31,967 bases of DNA. It comes from Aplysia californica. Lineage: Eukaryota > Mollusca > Gastropoda > Aplysiida > Aplysiidae. The notes under the pieces are model-generated. The model worked only from the letters and a program-made list of their open reading frames with translations, was not told where the DNA came from and did not search any database. The stretch is from positions 242,926 to 274,892 of the forward strand of contig NW_004797469.1 of NCBI RefSeq assembly GCF_000002075.1. Direction: 5' to 3'. How positions within the stretch are numbered: position 1 is the stretch's first letter; each line of letters starts with the position of its first letter. A program made the position numbers and the translations under genes. This document shows, piece after piece, positions 22,088-27,104 of this stretch.

Positions 22088-24067
22088 TGAGTGAGTGAAT
22101 GAGAGAGAGAGGGAGAGAGAGAGAGATTATAGTAGCAATGGAAGATGAACCTGCTTTTAAACATTGCAAGCAATGGAAAGATATGTTGGTGAAGAAATCA
22201 AACAAGACAAAATGTTGGTGAAAAAATAGGTAGTATAGGTTGTTGGCAATCTCTTCAAACAGGCTCCCAAATGCCATTTTCAACCCTCTAAAAGCACTAA
22301 ATTTCTATTTCTGGGACCCTGCTGGGGGCCTCCGCGGCCCCTGGCAGAATTTTTCTTACTTTTCAGCTTCAGCTGATGGAAGCACTGATTTTTACAGAAA
22401 TTTGTACTTGCTGACAGTTCCGTACTTGCTCCCCCATCATTATCATCTCCATCCATAAAAAAGTGCAAAAGCGTAGGGCTACCGAAATTCCTAGGCAAAG
22501 GAACTGTACTCGTCATCATATCGTCTCGTATAAGTTACGGATTTTTACAGTAATTCTGGCTGCAATAGGTTAATGTTATAGGAGCCTTCCAGACCTGGGA
22601 GTATGAGGAAATCTGTTAATTGACCCAGGAAAGACACGGGAAAATACAAAGAAGTTCTCGAATATTTGAAAACCAAATCGGATAGGTCAGTAAATTCATT
22701 TTTGCTGGTCATGATTTTGATGTTTGTTCGGCTTTTCCCGGTCCGAGAGTACGTTTCTCGCAAACAGGCGGCTATGGCGAAGGTGGAAGTGTGTTGAACA
22801 GTAAGGTTAGATTGGATTGGGAAAAATGAAGATCTACTTTCGCTTTCGTTACCACCCAGAAATTTGCAGGTGATAATCTGATATCGCAACATTTGTGACA
22901 TGCAGGTTGTGCATTTTAAACACTGTGTGGTCATGCAAATAAATAAAATCAATATAAGTCACTGTGTTGTCTCTTGTAAAGAAAAGAAAAGAAAATACAA
23001 GTATCGTCGGATTTTAAGCTTGTTGGGCTCGTCTTTGTGACTAGTCAGTGAGCCTGTGCGTGTTCACATCACATGCTACAGCATCGTGTGAATGTGAGTA
23101 ACGGCGGTTATTGAGGTTGCCAAAGTTCATTCAAAGACTGAGCGTTGCGAAATATGACTCTGGAATGGGGTGAATTATTGTTTTTTTTTTTTAAAGATAT
23201 ACTCGGGGGTGGTGAAGGGAACTTGATGACAGCTTTTAGAATTTTGATAAGATCTCTCTGCAAAGCACGCTTTGGTGCAGGCCTTGTGTGGAATCGGAAT
23301 TCACCATACCTTGTAAGCCTTGTTATTGAACAAAGTGTTTGCATTTCATTGGATGGGTGATAGTGATAGTAAATTATTACTATATTTTAGCTTTTTGCCC
23401 TCTGTTCTTACAACTCTCACACTGATAGGTCTACTTGAGCCATTCAATTTATTACTCTACTTTGAGTTTGAACTATAATCTCGATGAAAAAAAAATAGGT
23501 ACTATGGGTTGTTGGTTTTTTCTTCACAGACAGGCTCCCAAATGCCATTTTTAACCCTCTAAAAGCACTAAATTCTAATTTCTTCAGGGACTTTGCCCCC
23601 TGTACCCCCATCGGGATGCTGTCTCAGAACCCTGCAGGGGGCCTTTGCGGCCCTCAGACCCGAGGCAGAATTTTCTTTACTTTTCATCTTCAGCTGTTGG
23701 AAGCACTGCTTCTGTTTAGCTTTTGATCGCTTATTTTTTCTTAAAAGATTATTTTTTACCAGTCTTTTAGTATCTAAGAATCATGCACATATTTTAAAAA
23801 ATTGTATCTGTAAAGGTCTGCTTAGATGCTCTTCATGCAGTGATGGCATTGTATGTAAAACTTATTTTTAGCACCAAGTGTTCATTTTGCGGAATATTTA
23901 TCTTTCAGCACCACATCAGAACAAATGAGAAAGCCAAGGTTACATTTGAATTCAAATTCAAACCAGAACACTTGCGAGTTGGTTCTCGGCTTCTCTTCAG
24001 AGATGGAAAGTCCAAAGGAATGGGAGAAGTCACCAAAATAATTCCCTACGATGATGTCTACCGCTGA
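1357..24067 (+). CDS. GTPBP2: GTPBP2-like GTPase, 3' eight exons (partial gene)
   Basis: GTPBP1/GTPBP2 family members are translational GTPases related to EF1A and Hbs1; vertebrate GTPBP2 is implicated in rescue of stalled ribosomes together with Pelota. Joining the eight exons gives 463 residues with one continuous frame to a TGA. Numbering from the first full visible codon: a P-loop GNVDVGKS (48-55), a switch I region rich in [28 protein letters not shown] (129-136, G3), TKVD (185-188, G4) and SCVTG (243-247, G5-like). Beta-barrel domains and a short C-terminus ending in DDVYR follow. From memory, residues such as [26 protein letters not shown] and [12 protein letters not shown] match GTPBP2 better than GTPBP1. 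Vertebrate GTPBP2 is about 600 residues, so roughly the first 135-140 are missing off the left edge. All introns have GT-AG ends. Confidence 0.93.
1477..1830 (+). repeat. Decayed minisatellite, about 8 units of 35-50 bp
   Basis: Recurring units contain variants of TTAGCTTGGTTCTTTGTTGA followed by GAAAGGT and GGTTAGGGTTAG-like text. I count about eight GGTTCTTTG/GGTCTTTG-type cores between 1490 and 1820. Units differ in length and have many substitutions, so the array is old. The TTAGGG-like hexamers are part of the unit, not a pure telomeric run. It fills most of intron 1. Confidence 0.7.
1991..2188 (+). CDS. GTPBP2: GTPBP2 visible exon 2: P-loop and switch I
   Basis: The exon is 66 codons in phase 0 at both ends, running from [11 protein letters not shown] to DGSGQ. 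It carries the G1 P-loop GNVDVGKST and the strongly conserved [20 protein letters not shown] region that distinguishes this family from other EF1A-like GTPases. The acceptor is a T-rich tract ending TTTTTTTTAG (1981-1990); the donor GTAGGT starts at 2189. Confidence 0.95.
2236..2443. repeat. CCGACA-motif-rich segment, possible small element
   Basis: TGCCGACAATCG (about 2241) and TCCGACAATCGCG (about 2259) face TCCGACATAATTGTCGG near 2419-2436. CGTCGGCTTTGTCGGC and GTGCCGACTGCCGACGTCGG lie between them. The outermost copies are inverted relative to each other, suggesting a roughly 200-bp element with ends of only 9-10 bp. The CpG-rich composition contrasts with the AT-rich flanks. No coding potential is seen. 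Confidence 0.35.
2590..2980. repeat. TCTAGA-rich direct duplication with hairpin
   Basis: A roughly 90-bp block (about 2590-2680) recurs at about 2848-2937. Both copies start in AGATCTAGATC-type palindromic runs and share GGAGGATTCATATTCCAATT and CAAACCCTAT. Further (ATCTAG)n patches lie at about 2750-2768 and 2962-2978. An 11-bp perfect stem, TCTTGTAGAAC (2813-2823) and GTTCTACAAGA (2843-2853), sits just left of the second copy. Confidence 0.7.
2981..4079. other. Intron 2 sequence without a recognisable gene
   Basis: I see only AT-rich intronic text, a telomere-like patch (GGGTAGGGTTAGGATTAGG, about 3099-3117) and a G homopolymer near 3198-3212. The short open frames over the G run reflect low complexity and are not supported as genes. 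Confidence 0.5.
4080..4290. repeat. Dispersed repeat family 1, copy A (right part)
   Basis: This stretch matches 22395-22590 in the same orientation. Shared landmarks include AGTTCCGTAC, TGCTCCCCCATCAT, CCATAAAAA, AGGGCTAC, CTGTACT, ATAAGTT and GTTATAG, in the same order and spacing. Copy B continues leftward into sequence shared with copy C, so A is a partial copy. The family is not recognised and I see no clear terminal repeats. Confidence 0.7.
4901..5719 (+). pseudogene. LINE endonuclease (EEP) domain
   Basis: The open frame starts near the usual N-terminal strand of the fold. In order it shows [10 protein letters not shown] (motif I Asn), DLFFLQET (motif II Glu), [12 protein letters not shown] (Asp and Asn), SNIDLALIK (Asp) and GSDHLPC (the SDH histidine motif). 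These residues form the metal and DNA cleavage site of LINE endonucleases that nick target DNA. The frame has no clear initiator: a Met occurs at 5066, but the domain begins about 55 codons earlier. It runs out of frame with the RT just after the domain, at about 5640-5690. Confidence 0.88.
5676..7829 (+). pseudogene. LINE reverse transcriptase, continuing into RNase H
   Basis: The 717-residue frame opens with a basic linker ([16 protein letters not shown]) and then RT palm motifs: GPDGVRY, a [11 protein letters not shown] motif, [24 protein letters not shown] (motif A aspartate), [16 protein letters not shown] and [13 protein letters not shown] (the catalytic FADD). [16 protein letters not shown] and [14 protein letters not shown] mark the thumb region. 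[10 protein letters not shown] has Arg where most LINEs have Gly, a possible weakening change. The C-terminal end includes the RNase H start, IIYTDGSV, then leaves frame near 7775-7800. The ATG at 5676 is only the first Met in the frame; the true start would be in the endonuclease. Confidence 0.92.
7784..8296 (+). pseudogene. LINE RNase H C-terminal half
   Basis: The frame completes the RNase H that begins with YTDGS in the previous frame. [12 protein letters not shown] carries the catalytic Glu, VTDSM the second Asp, and [20 protein letters not shown] the histidine and last Asp. The frame then runs through a charged stretch and ends [11 protein letters not shown] followed by TGA. CPEC looks like the first half of a zinc-binding motif seen at the end of related LINE proteins, so the natural C-terminus is probably lost. 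Confidence 0.88.
8296..8826 (-). mobile_element. tRNA-derived SINE, inverted
   Basis: Read on the minus strand, the 5' end (8826 downwards) resembles a tRNA. GGTTAAGGTGTTGGCCTCTC is followed by a strong B box in CCGGGTTCGAATCCGGG (about 8754-8770); the A box is weak. The body includes GTGCACGTTAAAGATCC. The 3' end reads AACGCCGTAAAACACTTATT and then (TTATTG)n, at 8296-8320. A tRNA head, a unique body and a short-repeat tail is the normal SINE layout. A purine-rich (+ strand) stretch at 8575-8745 expands the middle. No clear target duplication was found. Confidence 0.65.
8827..9380. other. Purine-rich then plain intronic sequence
   Basis: On the + strand 8827-8970 is strongly GA-rich with no gene signal. 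From 8970 to 9380 I see ordinary AT-rich intron. I could not find the LINE sequence continuing beyond the SINE here. Confidence 0.45.
9382..9559. repeat. (CA)n microsatellite, interrupted
   Basis: About 175 bp of AC dinucleotide repeat is interrupted once by CACCACGTGTAC (about 9450) and decays at the right into AAACAC and CACGTGCAC variants. It produces artefactual Thr-His and Cys-Val open frames, which are not genes. Confidence 0.97.
9973..10818 (+). mobile_element. Non-autonomous hAT element with BED-finger remnant
   Basis: The element is 9981-10810. Its ends are imperfect inverted repeats starting CTGGCCC (left, 9981) and ending GGGGCCAG (right, 10810), with shared GGAAAAT/GGAAATC and a T run further in. 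Flanking 8-bp duplications are GTGTGTGT (9973-9980) and GTGTGCGT (10811-10818), 7 of 8 matching; 8 bp is the hAT hallmark. Several GCAATTTT motifs lie just inside both ends. A transposase remnant starts [11 protein letters not shown] at 10287. In another frame near 10393-10500 a BED zinc finger is readable: [29 protein letters not shown], with a stop inside the CxxC. The rest of the transposase is deleted, leaving 830 bp. It landed in a GT microsatellite. Confidence 0.85.
11078..11252 (+). CDS. GTPBP2: GTPBP2 visible exon 3: switch II / G3
   Basis: The exon encodes residues 105-162, [19 protein letters not shown] through SANNGI, plus the first base of the next codon. It carries the G3 motif in [18 protein letters not shown]. 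The histidine after DLAG is the catalytic position of translational GTPases. The acceptor is TTTTTCAG (to 11077) and the donor GTAATG starts at 11253. The exon ends in phase 1, matching the next one. Confidence 0.95.
11433..11870. mobile_element. MITE, repeat family 2 copy 1, ~440 bp
   Basis: GTGAAATCAGGCGCTCGTCAA at the left end and TTGACAAGCGCCTGATTCCAC at the right are inverted repeats of about 21 bp with two mismatches. There is no transposase coding. The right half (about 11713-11870) matches 14755-14923 in the same orientation, confirming a multicopy family. A long G run near 11535-11551 lies inside. I could not settle the target duplication, so the superfamily is open. Confidence 0.7.
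12078..12370 (+). pseudogene. Possible LINE C-terminal remnant
   Basis: One frame near 12195-12260 reads [18 protein letters not shown], which resembles the RxRWxDxVKE element near the C-terminus of many LINE polyproteins. The neighbouring frames are open but unrecognised. The match is short and the frames disagree, so this could be chance. It lies in intron 3 between the MITE and exon 4. Confidence 0.25.
12662..12878 (+). CDS. GTPBP2: GTPBP2 visible exon 4: G4 motif
   Basis: The exon completes Val163 (split codon) and encodes up to Arg234 plus two bases of Gln235. [20 protein letters not shown] leads into VVTKVDMC, whose TKVD (185-188) is the guanine-specificity G4 motif. The remainder, [20 protein letters not shown] and [11 protein letters not shown], matches the family's helical segment. 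The acceptor is TTTTGACAG (to 12661) and the donor is a consensus GTGAGT at 12879. Confidence 0.94.
13440..13690 (+). pseudogene. LINE reverse-transcriptase C-terminal fragment
   Basis: The frame around 13530-13590 reads [10 protein letters not shown], a stop, then [11 protein letters not shown] shifted frame follows with [15 protein letters not shown]. This matches the common LINE pattern of a short beta-hairpin, the FKYLG motif and a following RIxxAKxxFxxM helix. It is a short, frame-broken relic, different from the LINE at 4901. It is too small to classify but resembles Jockey/RTE-like elements. Confidence 0.6.
14061..14296. mobile_element. MITE with ~35-bp imperfect terminal inverted repeats
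   Basis: The left end, AATTGGTCGCTTTTAGGACA (14061 onward), pairs with the right end, TGCTTAAAAGCGCCCAATT (ending 14296). Similarity extends over about 35 bp at roughly 80 percent. The 236-bp length and lack of coding fit a MITE. TA precedes the left end, but the right flank does not clearly repeat it, so a Tc1/mariner origin is only possible. Confidence 0.6.
14755..14923. repeat. Repeat family 2, copy 2 (right half only)
   Basis: This matches the right half of the MITE at 11433-11870 in the same orientation. Shared text includes CCTCCTTCAATCGC, CTTGACT, GCAAG, AATAACTC and TGTG/TATGCCC, and it ends in a variant of the terminal repeat (GAGGAGCGCATGACTCCAC). I did not find a left end. It abuts the CA microsatellite at 14925. 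Confidence 0.72.
14925..14998. repeat. (CA)n microsatellite
   Basis: About 37 uninterrupted CA units directly follow the right end of repeat family 2 copy 2. The Cys-Val open frames on the minus strand are low-complexity artefacts. Confidence 0.97.
15671..15815. repeat. Pyrimidine tract: (CTT)n and (CCT)n
   Basis: About 145 bp is almost purely pyrimidine on the + strand: CT, CTT, a T run, then CCT and CTT again. Such mirror-like tracts can form triplex DNA. Positions 15868-16003 continue as decayed GCA/GTA trinucleotide-rich sequence. Both lie inside the 4.4-kb inverted-repeat element. Confidence 0.93.
16200..18260. other. Decayed coding-like interior of the 4.4-kb element
   Basis: This part is less AT-rich than its flanks and has several short open stretches in different + frames with protein-like composition. 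Examples are [14 protein letters not shown] (about 16660), [20 protein letters not shown] (about 16895), HECTCGRCI (about 17120) and [20 protein letters not shown] (about 17870). I do not recognise a family. It may be a decayed gene carried by the element, or unrelated sequence trapped between its ends. Confidence 0.35.
18507..18583 (-). repeat. tRNA-like SINE head remnant
   Basis: On the minus strand, GGCAGGGCCTTGGTATGGCA leads to GGTCAAGGGTTCGATTTTCG, a B-box-like GGTTCGATTTT at tRNA-like spacing. Pairing in a cloverleaf is poor, so this is not a functional tRNA gene. It is probably the head of an old SINE. Confidence 0.4.
19567..20178. other. Right part of intron 4, no gene recognised
   Basis: The open frame at 19552-19818 (+) begins inside the right inverted repeat of the 4.4-kb element and shows no recognised motif. 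The rest is plain intron leading to the pyrimidine-rich acceptor at 20178. Confidence 0.5.
20179..20373 (+). CDS. GTPBP2: GTPBP2 visible exon 5: G5-like motif, start of domain 2
   Basis: The exon completes Gln235, encodes 236-299 and two bases of Arg300. [20 protein letters not shown] carries the G5-like [14 protein letters not shown] ends the G domain and [20 protein letters not shown] starts the first beta-barrel, as in other EF1A-like proteins. The acceptor is CTTCGCAG (to 20178) and the donor GTTGGT starts at 20374. The upstream intron is 7.3 kb. Confidence 0.95.
20688..20859 (+). CDS. GTPBP2: GTPBP2 visible exon 6: beta-barrel domain 2
   Basis: The exon completes Arg300 and encodes 301-357: [40 protein letters not shown] and DIEREAVRK. 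It ends in phase 0. The acceptor used is TTTTTCATAG (to 20687). A second AG two bases on (20688-20689) would break the frame. The donor GTAATA starts at 20860. Confidence 0.95.
21060..21245. repeat. C-rich pyrimidine tract in intron 6
   Basis: About 185 bp is dominated by CCTCC, CCCTC and CATCCC words, so the opposite strand is G-rich with many runs of three or more G. It has no coding potential. It lies about 200 bp after the exon 6 donor. Confidence 0.85.
21862..22023 (+). CDS. GTPBP2: GTPBP2 visible exon 7: beta-barrel domain 3
   Basis: The exon is 54 codons in phase 0 at both ends (residues 358-411). [40 protein letters not shown] and [11 protein letters not shown] match the third domain of the family, where GMVxVSP and the H-x-G-xxxQTA motif are conserved. 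The acceptor is TCTATTTTTAG and the donor a consensus GTAAGT at 22024, with a TG microsatellite starting 27 bp beyond the exon end. Confidence 0.95.
22050..22131. repeat. (TG)n then (GA)n microsatellite by exon 7 donor
   Basis: About 35 bp of TG repeat passes into GTGAGTGAGTGA and then GA repeats. It begins 27 bp after the end of exon 7. Confidence 0.95.
22170..22595. repeat. Dispersed repeat family 1, copy B (most complete)
   Basis: The left part (about 22225-22385) matches copy C: GGTTGTTGG, CAGGCTCCCAAATGCCATTT, CCCTCTAAAAGCACTAAATT, GGGGGCCT, GCGGCCC, and CTTCAGCTGATGGAAGCACT with one change in C. The right part (about 22395-22590) matches copy A. B therefore links A and C into one family of at least 370 bp. 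No transposase or terminal repeats were found. Confidence 0.8.
22600..23480. other. Intron 7 sequence between repeat copies
   Basis: A 135-codon open frame (22545-22952, minus) covers part of this stretch and of copy B. It shows no recognised motif and overlaps repeat sequence, so I do not call it a gene. The rest is plain AT-rich intron. Confidence 0.45.
23490..23715. repeat. Dispersed repeat family 1, copy C (left part)
   Basis: This matches the left part of copy B in the same orientation and carries an extra GC-rich segment that B lacks, between CTAATTTCTTCAGG and CCTGCAGGGGGCC (about 23576-23643). B is therefore internally deleted relative to C, or C has an insertion. Sequence shared with copy A is absent on its right. 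Confidence 0.8.
23909..24067 (+). CDS. GTPBP2: GTPBP2 last exon and stop codon
   Basis: The exon encodes residues 412-463 and ends TAC CGC TGA at 24059-24067. [20 protein letters not shown] and [20 protein letters not shown] match the end of domain 3. GTPBP2 has LLFREGxTKGIG here, whereas GTPBP1 has a different REGRTKAVG form and a longer tail. The short C-terminus IIPYDDVYR therefore favours GTPBP2. The acceptor is ATCTTTCAG (to 23908). Confidence 0.95.
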   Translation, partial: HHIRTNEKAKVTFEFKFKPEHLRVGSRLLFRDGKSKGMGEVTKIIPYDDVYR

Positions 24068-24450
24068 AGTACGTACAGCTGAATCATTTACCACTGAGCA
24101 GTCTACTGCTGACTATTGTTGTGCCTCAATCACTCCTTTACCTGCCAATGTTAAAGATAATTCAACTGAGGAGGGGGGTTCAAAATGTGTTTCTTCCAGG
24201 TCCCTTTTTATTGGTTTTTTTTGGGGGGGGGGAGAGGTTTGAGGGATGCTGATTGTGTGTTCTATTTTTGTCATAGTTCTGACTTGCCAGAACCTACAGG
24301 TCAAGCAAGAAATAATTATGATTCTGTTGAGTGTCTCTCTAAGGAAAGAAAAAGGCTCAACTTAAACAAGTGAGACTTACTAGTACTAGTGAGTTCATTA
24401 CTTGATGTTCTGTGGCCAGTGATTAACGGGTTGTGCGCTATAGTTTGCAG

Positions 24451-24502
24451 AATAAATGTCTCTGATGAAACAGTTTAGATTTTGTAAAATCCTTGTAATA
24501 AA
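24451..24502 (+). terminator. GTPBP2 polyadenylation signals
   Basis: AATAAA occurs at 24451-24456 and again at 24497-24502, about 385 and 430 bp after the stop codon. The first transcript end is expected shortly after. A longer 3' UTR cannot be excluded, since further AATAAA words occur downstream in AT-rich sequence. Confidence 0.55.
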
Positions 24503-24509
24503 AACCTTG

Positions 24510-25840
24510 TTAAAAATGTTATAAAGTCAGGGCAAAACTATGTACATTGTTAACAGTCGGTCTGCCACTGTCTTATGGAATGATAACTGAAATTTCCAAC
24601 AAATAGCAAAGATAATATATGGTAGGTCTCAGAATATCACCACACCCGAACAGCACAGAGAGACAGACAGACAGAGGCTGAGTGAGAGACGGGGGTGGGG
24701 GGGGGGGGTAGAGACTGAGACACAGATAGGTAAAGGAGGGGATGGGGGTTGATTATAGATATTCAAGAGTAATCGGATACATTTTTTTGCAAACGTGGGA
24801 CAAAAAGGGATAAAATCACAGTGGAACAAAGTGGGACGAAAGCGTATAGTGAAACGAAGAAGTGGGAGAAAAACTGATGCACCGCTCATAGTCTAGCATC
24901 TGAGTTTGTTGCCATTTTTTTGTCCAAATGTTGTCAAAAGTTGCCCCCCAAAAATGGCAAAAGTTGCCATTAATTTTCAGGCTTTCAATTCTCTGTTACG
25001 ACGTATACAGCAATATGTTGATAGAGTGACTTAATCTAAAGCACCGGAATTTCTTGTGCTCTGTTTTAAGCATCCAGAATATCATTTGGAGTCACATAGA
25101 GTGTAAAAACGTGAATAATAAAGGTTTCACAGCAGAATTAAATTAGAATTAAAACAGCACATAAAGTCACAAAAATTAACAAATATGGGGATGTGTCCAC
25201 GTATCCGATGATTGGCTGTTTTAACCCTAAACGTGTGTAATTCAAGAAAAAGTTCAAGATATTATTGTAAATTATGGAATCACACGAAAGGGGCCTGCCA
25301 GTGTCCGTATTCGATTTTGGTGGAGACACGTTCTAATGTAACACATTTATATATAAAAAAAGGTAGGAACAACGTCAAATTAAATGATATTACGTTATAT
25401 AAACACAAAAAATAGAAAAACAACACATCAGAACAATAACTAGAAAAAAAATTAACACAGCAACAAATTAAAACCCAACAAAGAGGGAAAAATAAGAGAA
25501 ACAACAATATAAATCGTATGTAATGTACTTATATTCTTCACATGAAAATAACAAATCAATGTGGTGTCAACAAGTGAGAAAGAGACGAAGTGGAGAGGAA
25601 GTGAAAATAGACTTTCTTTCTCAAATCAAAGAGGTTCGGGTTTAAAACAAAAAAAATATTTTAAGACCCGTTTTTTTTGTTTCAAGTTTTTAATTCCCCG
25701 GCGGTGTTTATTAAAAAAATTTCTTTTCTTTTCTTTTTTTACATGCAATGCAAAAATCGTGGCCTCAGTTCGCAGACGAAAAAATGCCAAAAATCGCGGC
25801 TGCGACAAACGCAGATGCTAAATAAATACTCTGTTAAGGA
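24510..25840. other. Downstream flank, no gene recognised
   Basis: The stretch includes a short GACA-rich and G-run patch (24655-24740) and AT-rich sequence. Open frames here are short and overlap each other on both strands without recognisable motifs. Confidence 0.45.
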
Positions 25841-25844
25841 GACA

Positions 25845-26230
25845 TTAGTTTTTCTGTAGACTACGAAACCCTTTGGATATGGACTGTTTTAAATTTTTGA
25901 CACAATTATCTGTCATTTCATCTCCACAAATGTCACGGAGAGTTGCAAACAAAGGCTTTGAACTGGGAACTAAGTCTTGTTTCTTCAGCTTCTGTTTTAT
26001 AGACTTCCATGTATTCTGTAGGATTCATATCGGGGCTATTTACTGATATATATATATATATATATGATATGATTTACTTTTCCTATAAATGTCCAATGGC
26101 GTTAGCCCTGGGAGAAGGTGCATAAAACTGCATACTTAAATTACACCGTGACGAATATAAAGATACAACACGACGTTCTAGCACTTGTGCGATGTAGTCC
26201 ACACGAAACCAAAGTCTTGTAAACAAAATA
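25845..26230 (-). pseudogene. Tc1/mariner transposase relic
   Basis: On the minus strand, a frame ending at TAA (25845-25847) reads KSIKQKLKKQDLVP, LFATLRDICGDEM and VKNLKQSISKGFRSLQKN. Just upstream, in a shifted frame, is SPDMNPTEY, the block around the third catalytic acidic residue in Tc1-like enzymes. A (TA)n run at 26043-26065 separates this from VDYIAQVLERRVV, which resembles the segment before the second catalytic aspartate. The protein is broken and no terminal repeats were identified. Confidence 0.6.
26043..26065. repeat. (TA)n run inside the Tc1/mariner relic
   Basis: About 11 TA units interrupt the transposase relic just before its SPDMNP block. Tc1/mariner elements insert at TA, but here the run looks like later expansion within the coding remnant. 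Confidence 0.85.
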
Positions 26231-26382
26231 CTAATAAGCACATTGAAGTCCAAGTTTTGCATGGTAGGCTATTTCTGACTGCTCTGCTTTCCAAACTGTC
26301 TGAAAATATAGTAATAAAATATTGTTTATCGCAGAGAATGTTCTCCATTCATTTGATATACGTCATGTCCATTGTATCAATG

Positions 26383-27104
26383 TTAACACATTGCACCTAA
26401 GGGCCTGGACGGGAAGTCCATTGTTAGATCCAAAGCAAGGGGAAAGAACCCGCCTCCCGTGAATACAAGCATTTAAAAAACACATTTTAAAAATACTAAA
26501 CAAATTCTAAAAATCCTGAAAAAATAAAAGTTAAAAAGAAAACTGAATTTAGTTTCAGAAAAATATAACTTTATGTTTACGCAAATTGTTGGAAATGTTT
26601 TAACTTTAGTTCAATCAGGGTGTCCGACCCGTCACTTTCACTCTCAGCCTCGCGGTCGGGCCCTAGATCTAAATTCTAGATTTTCTACGTCTGATCAATC
26701 TGAATCGCCCCAAACTCTTGCTACAACGTTTTTATCAAAACCTGAGCCATCTGATTTGTCACATGCTTGTTTATGCTGAAATCCATCGTTATTTCCGTTT
26801 TTGAACTCAATTCTGTCGCTTTTCAACAAGTCGAGACACTTTCGAGGTGTCGGTAACGCAATTGCACTTCGATCAGCTCTAATACTAAAACTACCGGCCC
26901 GAACATTTTCGTTTCGTTATCAAACGAAAGAAGAAACTTTTTGCTATGACTATGCAAATCAGAATCTCGGCCCCAGAGTCTCGTTAAGGCGAGACTTCGT
27001 TTCTAAAGACGCTGGGTGGGCGCGGGCGGTTCCGGGCGAGTCAGGGTGGAGCGCGTAAGGGAATTCTTGGGTGATCGCTGGCGAGTTAGGGTGTAATGTG
27101 TTAA
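26383..27104 (-). mobile_element. piggyBac-like non-autonomous element, TTAA-flanked
   Basis: CACATTGCACCTAA (from 26387) and TTAGGGTGTAATGTG (to 27100) are inverted repeats of about 15 bp with two differences. Each is bordered outside by TTAA (26383-26386 and 27101-27104), the piggyBac-type target duplication. The 714-bp interior is GC-richer than its flanks. On the minus strand a short frame starts MDFSINKHVTNQMAQ near 26790, with a patchy acidic stretch after it (SDGSGFDKN) that could be the start of a transposase. Most of the coding region is absent. Kolobok elements also use TTAA, so piggyBac is preferred but not proven. Confidence 0.75.

Noticed and set aside
22545-22952. 135-codon minus-strand frame in intron 7
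   Set aside because: Partly within dispersed repeat copy B and has no recognised motif.
1357-24067. GTPBP1 rather than GTPBP2
   Set aside because: The switch I, EEIC and C-terminal segments match GTPBP2 as I remember it, and the long GTPBP1 tail is absent; a tree of both families would settle it.
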